NCBI GenBank assembly: GCA_050747245.1 | Contig: JBOGNO010000012.1 | Location: forward strand, 62,001-126,000 | Direction of reading: 5' to 3' | Source: JBOGNO01 sp050747245 | GTDB taxonomy: Bacteria; Acidobacteriota; Terriglobia; Acidiferrales; UBA7541 | DNA length: 64,000 nucleotides | Part shown: positions 60,591 to 64,000 of the stretch, piece after piece | Position numbering within the stretch: the first letter of the stretch is position 1 | Layout of the letters: the number at the start of each line of letters is the position of its first letter | Translations under genes and position numbers: made by a program | The notes under the pieces: generated by a model | What the model was told of the DNA's origin: nothing | What the model saw: the letters and a program-made list of their open reading frames with translations, nothing else | Databases searched by the model: none

Positions 60591-61601
60591 ATGCGAATTG
60601 ACGTTCGTGCGCCGACGCGCATCGATCTGGCCGGGGGAACTCTGGATATCTGGCCTCTTTATTTATTTCACGATGGAGCGGTGACGCTAAACTGCGCCAT
60701 TTCGCGTTATGCGCGTTGCAGCATCGAATTCGGCAGCCCGGGGCCTGGAATCGAATTGATTTCTCGAGACACGAAGCGCGCGGAAAAATTTGCCTCCATC
60801 GACGATCTGGAAGCTGCGAAAACTTATCGCCTGCCTCTGCTCGCTCACATGGTGAGGCATTTCCGGCCGCAGGTAGGATTCAAGCTCACGACGGATTCCG
60901 AAGCCCCCGCGGGTGCAGGAATCGGTGGTTCGAGCGCGATAGCCGTAGCGATTTGCATGGCGCTCGACCGGCTTACCGGCGCAGGCCTGAGCCGCTTTGA
61001 CTGGATACACATCAGCCGCGACATCGAAGCCATCGTGATCGGCGTGCCGACGGGCACTCAGGATCACTATCCTCCCGCATTCGGCGGCATTCAAACGATT
61101 CACCTCGAACCCGGAGCGGAGCGGCGCGAGCCCGTGCGTATTTCTGCGTGGGAATTGGAGCGCCGCTTGGTACTCTGCTACTCGGGTAAGCCGCGGCAAT
61201 CGGGGATCAACAATTGGAAAGTGTTTCAGGCGCACATCAACGGCGACCGCAAAGTGCGCAGGAATTTCCGGGAGATCAGCGCCATCGCGCAAGCCATGAA
61301 AGTCGCTCTGGAGCGGACGGACTGGAAGGAAATGGGACGCCTGATGCGCGCTGAATGGGACTATCGCAAGAAGAATTTGCCTTCCATCAGCACTCCTCTT
61401 ATTGACGCGATTATTGCGCGGGCGCGAAAGGCTGGAGCCCTGGCCGGAAAAGTATGTGGTGCCGGAGGTGGCGGCTGCGTCGCGCTGCTATCGGAAATTG
61501 ACAACAAGAAGCAGGTCGAGAAAGCCGTGGCCGAAGCGGGCGGGCAGCTGCTCCCTGTGAGGATCGATCTGCGGGGCGCCGTACTCCACGCGGAGCCCTA
61601 G
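60591..61601 (+). CDS. GHMP-family sugar kinase (heptose 7-phosphate kinase-like)
   Basis: A 336-residue ATP-dependent small-molecule kinase. The N-terminal RAPTRIDLAGGTLDIWPLY, the ATP-loop PAGAGIGGSSAIAVA (106-120), SRDIEAIVIGVPTGTQDHYPPAFGG and the C-terminal GKVCGAGGGGCVALL are the three GHMP motifs. The combination GGTLDIWPLY and GTQDHYPPAFGG resembles the D-glycero-D-manno-heptose-7-phosphate kinase (HddA)/fucokinase branch. No heptose pathway neighbours are visible; the nearest is the divergent nagZ, so another sugar substrate is possible. Confidence 0.85.
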   Translation: MRIDVRAPTRIDLAGGTLDIWPLYLFHDGAVTLNCAISRYARCSIEFGSPGPGIELISRDTKRAEKFASIDDLEAAKTYRLPLLAHMVRHFRPQVGFKLTTDSEAPAGAGIGGSSAIAVAICMALDRLTGAGLSRFDWIHISRDIEAIVIGVPTGTQDHYPPAFGGIQTIHLEPGAERREPVRISAWELERRLVLCYSGKPRQSGINNWKVFQAHINGDRKVRRNFREISAIAQAMKVALERTDWKEMGRLMRAEWDYRKKNLPSISTPLIDAIIARARKAGALAGKVCGAGGGGCVALLSEIDNKKQVEKAVAEAGGQLLPVRIDLRGAVLHAEP

Positions 61602-61646
61602 CGCGAGGCGTAAGGTAATCTCGCCGGAGCTTGCAATCGCTTGGCG

Positions 61647-62570
61647 ATGGAGTGGAGTTGGACTAGAATAGGTTTCAGAGGCGGCAAAGTGCTCCGCTGG
61701 GTAAGCATTGCAGCATTTCTTCTCTTCGCTCCGAGTGCGGACATCAAGCAGGTCTATCTCGCGCGCATCCCCATCCAAAAGATTGCTCCTGAGCCGGCGG
61801 ATTCGCGCGTGCTCGGCCATCTGATGCTCTCGGCATTCGCAGATCAGGGAAAAAGCCGCGGCCCGCTCCAGCCGCAGTCCGAGCTCGCCATCGTGCGTTA
61901 CGTAGACGGAGAATTCTGCAAGGTCGTTCGGCCGCTGCCCGCTTGGAAAAAGGGTTTCGAGATTAAAGCCAACCAGCCGCTCGATGAGAAAGCCCTCGAG
62001 CAGGCCATCGCCACGCACGGGGCCGCGGCGAATCCTGGCGATACCGTGCAGATCACGCAGATTAATTTCCGGCAGAAAGACATCCTCGTGGAAATCAATG
62101 GCGGAAAAAAGCATCATGATTGGCGGCGGCATGTGCAGATAGGAATCGGCGGCGGGAGCGGTCCGGTTGCCTCGACGCAGCCGCAGAATCCCTATCCCTC
62201 CGGAGCGCCGGCCAAGCCTGCCTCTTACCTGGATGTCGAATTCGACGGGCCAGTGCCGGACATGAGCCCCGACGATTTGAAGAAGTATCTTTCCGCGTTC
62301 CTCGATTTCAGCAAAGAACATTCCGCCGCCGTGAATTGGGTGGAGACGCTTCCCCCCGACATCAAGCAGGCCATCTCCGACCATCGCGCGCTTGTGGGCA
62401 TGGATCACGACATGGTGCTCGCGGCGCTCGGCCGGCCCGACCAGAAAGTGCGCGAACAAAACGATCAGGGCATCGAAACCGAAGATTGGATTTACGGCAA
62501 TCCGCCCGCGAAAACTGTCTTTGTCACCTTTCAGGGCGACAAGGTCATCCGCGTAAAGCAGTTTCCCTAG
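61647..62570 (+). CDS. Exported protein of unknown function
   Basis: A 307-residue protein with an N-terminal hydrophobic signal (VLRWVSIAAFLLFAPSADI). A central region with ELAIVRYVDGEFCKVVRPLPAWKKGFEIKANQ and a Gly-rich GIGIGGGSG/KHHDWRRH segment follows. A C-terminal unit VGMDHDMVLAALGRPDQKVRE...EDWIYGNPPAKTVFVTFQGDKVIRV resembles the SmpA/BamE-like 'Gly-x-Pro...Trp-x-Tyr' barrel found in many exported acidobacterial proteins. Function unknown. The ATG at 61647 is preferred; a TTG lies two codons earlier. It lies 45 bases after the GHMP kinase. Confidence 0.7.
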   Translation: MEWSWTRIGFRGGKVLRWVSIAAFLLFAPSADIKQVYLARIPIQKIAPEPADSRVLGHLMLSAFADQGKSRGPLQPQSELAIVRYVDGEFCKVVRPLPAWKKGFEIKANQPLDEKALEQAIATHGAAANPGDTVQITQINFRQKDILVEINGGKKHHDWRRHVQIGIGGGSGPVASTQPQNPYPSGAPAKPASYLDVEFDGPVPDMSPDDLKKYLSAFLDFSKEHSAAVNWVETLPPDIKQAISDHRALVGMDHDMVLAALGRPDQKVREQNDQGIETEDWIYGNPPAKTVFVTFQGDKVIRVKQFP

Positions 62571-62601
62571 AACTGGGTCATTCCCCTATCCGCGGTTAGT
62601 C

Positions 62602-62607
62602 TATAAT
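62602..62607 (+). promoter_or_regulatory. TATAAT box overlapping the Ser/Thr kinase start region
   Basis: A perfect TATAAT at 62602-62607 overlaps the first in-frame ATG (62606). Transcription starting about seven bases later would leave a leader of only about four bases before the next ATG (62618). No ribosome site or good -35 hexamer is seen. Confidence 0.4.
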
Positions 62608-62617
62608 GCAGCCGCCT

Positions 62618-64000
62618 ATGGCCCTTGCTCCAGGCACAAAGCTAGGTCCGTATGAAATCCTTTCACTGCTCGGCGCTGGCGGGATGGGCGAGGTGTATCG
62701 GGCGAAGGACACGCGACTCGACCGCACGGTCGCAATCAAGGTTCTGGCTTCACATCTGTCTACTTCCCCCGAACTGAAGCAACGCTTCGAACTTGAGGCG
62801 CGCAGCGTCTCTTCGCTGAACCATCGGCACATTTGTCAGCTCTTCGACGTCGGTTCCCAGGATGGCACTGATTACCTGGTCATGGAGTTTCTGCAGGGCG
62901 AGACCTTGGCGGAGCGGCTGCGCAAGGGAAGTCTGCCGGCGAATGAACTCCTAAAGATTGGGATGGAGGTGGCAGAAGCCTTAGAGGTCGCGCACAGGGC
63001 GGGGATCGTTCATCGCGACCTGAAACCGGGCAACATTATGTTGACGAAGTCCGGGGCGAAGTTGATGGATTTCGGCCTGGCTAAACCTGCTGCTCCGGGC
63101 GCGGCAGGTTCGAGTTCTGCGCCCTCACTGTCGGGGGCGCCAACGATTAGTGGGCCGAGTCCCATGAGCCCGCTAACGACGGCGGGAAGCATCGTGGGAA
63201 CGATTCAGTACATGTCTCCTGAGCAGATTGAAGGCAGGGAAGCAGATGCGCGCAGTGACATCTTCTCATTTGGCGCGGTTCTCTATGAAATGGCGACGGG
63301 CAAGCGCGCGTTTGAAGGCAAAAGCCAGATCACCTTGGCAAGCGCAATTTTGGAGAAGGAGCCGGGGCCAATCCGCACGAAGAACCCCCTGGCCCCAGAG
63401 GCGCTCGACTTTCTGGTTGCAACTTGTCTGACCAAAGACCGGGACGAACGATTCCAGTCGGCGCAGGACGTGCGGCTGCAATTGAAAGGCATTTCGGCAT
63501 TGATGAGTTCCAGCGGTCCGACCTTGCCAGGGGCGTCCCTGCGGAGATTTCGACTGGCTGCGTCGCTGTCCGCCATAGCGCTTGTGCTGGCGGGCGCCGG
63601 AATCACTTACTTTTTCACGCCTCGCGCAGGCCCTCCGGCGCTATCCGTTCGCGCTTACGTTCCGCCTCCCCCGGGCACGGCGTTTCGGATTTCTGGCGGC
63701 TTGGACGTGGGACCCGTAGTTGTATCGCCGGACGGCAAAACCCTGGCCTTCACTGCCGTGGACGAAAAGGGAGTGACGAACCTGTGGCTGCGTCCGCTCG
63801 ATGCTCAGCAGGCGACCGTGCTCGCGGGGACCGAAGATGCCGCTTTCCCGTTCTGGTCTCCGGACGGCAGGTACCTTGCCTTTATTGCAGATGGAAACTT
63901 GAGAAAGATCGGTGCCTCCGGAGGCGAAGCGCAAACGCTCGCGGAAGGATTAGGAACCGAGACCGGTCGCGGCACCTGGAGTGCAGACGGGACGATCCTG
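62618..64000 (+). CDS. Ser/Thr protein kinase with C-terminal propeller (3' end outside window)
   Basis: The frame runs off the window after 461 codons. A PknB-like kinase domain spans about residues 8-290: GAGGMGEVYRA (P-loop), Lys41 in AIKVL, HRDLKPGN with Asp134, DFG at 151-153, and MSPEQ and SDIFSFG later. One membrane helix at 313-333 (LAASLSAIALVLAGAGITYFF) is followed by PD40/TolB-like repeats (VSPDGKTLAFTA, WSPDGRYLAFIA). Acidobacteria carry many such kinases. I chose the ATG at 62618 because the family N-terminus begins APGTKLGPYEI and because TATAAT at 62602 overlaps the earlier ATG. It is divergent in composition from nothing nearby. Confidence 0.93.
   Translation, partial: MALAPGTKLGPYEILSLLGAGGMGEVYRAKDTRLDRTVAIKVLASHLSTSPELKQRFELEARSVSSLNHRHICQLFDVGSQDGTDYLVMEFLQGETLAERLRKGSLPANELLKIGMEVAEALEVAHRAGIVHRDLKPGNIMLTKSGAKLMDFGLAKPAAPGAAGSSSAPSLSGAPTISGPSPMSPLTTAGSIVGTIQYMSPEQIEGREADARSDIFSFGAVLYEMATGKRAFEGKSQITLASAILEKEPGPIRTKNPLAPEALDFLVATCLTKDRDERFQSAQDVRLQLKGISALMSSSGPTLPGASLRRFRLAASLSAIALVLAGAGITYFFTPRAGPPALSVRAYVPPPPGTAFRISGGLDVGPVVVSPDGKTLAFTAVDEKGVTNLWLRPLDAQQATVLAGTEDAAFPFWSPDGRYLAFIADGNLRKIGASGGEAQTLAEGLGTETGRGTWSADGTIL

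Overview
The window looks like a piece of an acidobacterial chromosome (Terriglobia-type, inferred from gene content; no 16S is present). The pointers are a Ser/Thr kinase with a C-terminal TolB/PD40-like propeller, an Oar-type carboxypeptidase-regulatory TonB receptor, a giant secreted SBBP/choice-of-anchor protein, DUF4386, DUF4342 and zinc-ribbon DUF4870 proteins, moderately high GC and many GTG/TTG starts. Coding density is high and there is no phage, IS element or CRISPR array.

Left part (1-16.9 kb) is mostly housekeeping. It runs aspS (3' end) - small membrane protein - mutL - cmk on the + strand, then the proteostasis block tig - clpP - clpX - lon followed by rho on the - strand. Then come a membrane diguanylate cyclase, an aldose epimerase-like enzyme, tRNA-Leu, an MFS carrier, a zinc-ribbon membrane protein and a DHH phosphoesterase.

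16.9-23.3 kb: directly after tRNA-Lys lies the most unusual module, two adjacent genes on one strand. The first encodes two TIR domains fused to a STAND/AAA-like NTPase. The second encodes a related NTPase fused to a membrane segment, a coiled coil, TPR-like repeats and an unassigned C-terminus. The design (TIR effector, NTP switch, repeat sensor, membrane anchor) suggests an NTP-regulated signalling or conflict system. This is inference.

23.4-34.4 kb, - strand: a 2,550-residue surface protein with its own promoter, then an ABC exporter (ATPase and MacB/FtsX-like permease) translationally coupled to a secreted esterase. Upstream is an 840-base gene-free leader region with a promoter, hairpins and short direct repeats.

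34.4-39.7 kb is lower in GC and accessory in character: a secreted propeller-like protein, a secreted alpha/beta hydrolase and three tandem DUF4386 membrane proteins. 39.9-45 kb holds an ECF sigma factor with a small membrane protein, an AMIN/STN/HEAT envelope protein, galE, two paralogous membrane proteins and a PilZ protein.

45-56.6 kb: msrB, an Oar-like TonB receptor whose best start appears to be ATC, a secreted amidohydrolase, a DUF4342 protein, a dicarboxylate/glutamate symporter, and a four-gene ABC operon (ATPase, ABC-2 permease, GldG-like, DUF4340) ended by a strong bidirectional terminator.

56.6-64 kb: two small proteins, tRNA-Gly, a nucleotide salvage/sanitation trio (deoxyribosyltransferase-like, YjjX-type NTPase, thymidine kinase), nagZ divergent from a GHMP sugar kinase, an unknown exported protein, and a Ser/Thr kinase cut by the window end.

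Several promoters share an extended -10 of the form TGC-TAnnAT. All calls come from reading the sequence; no database search was run.
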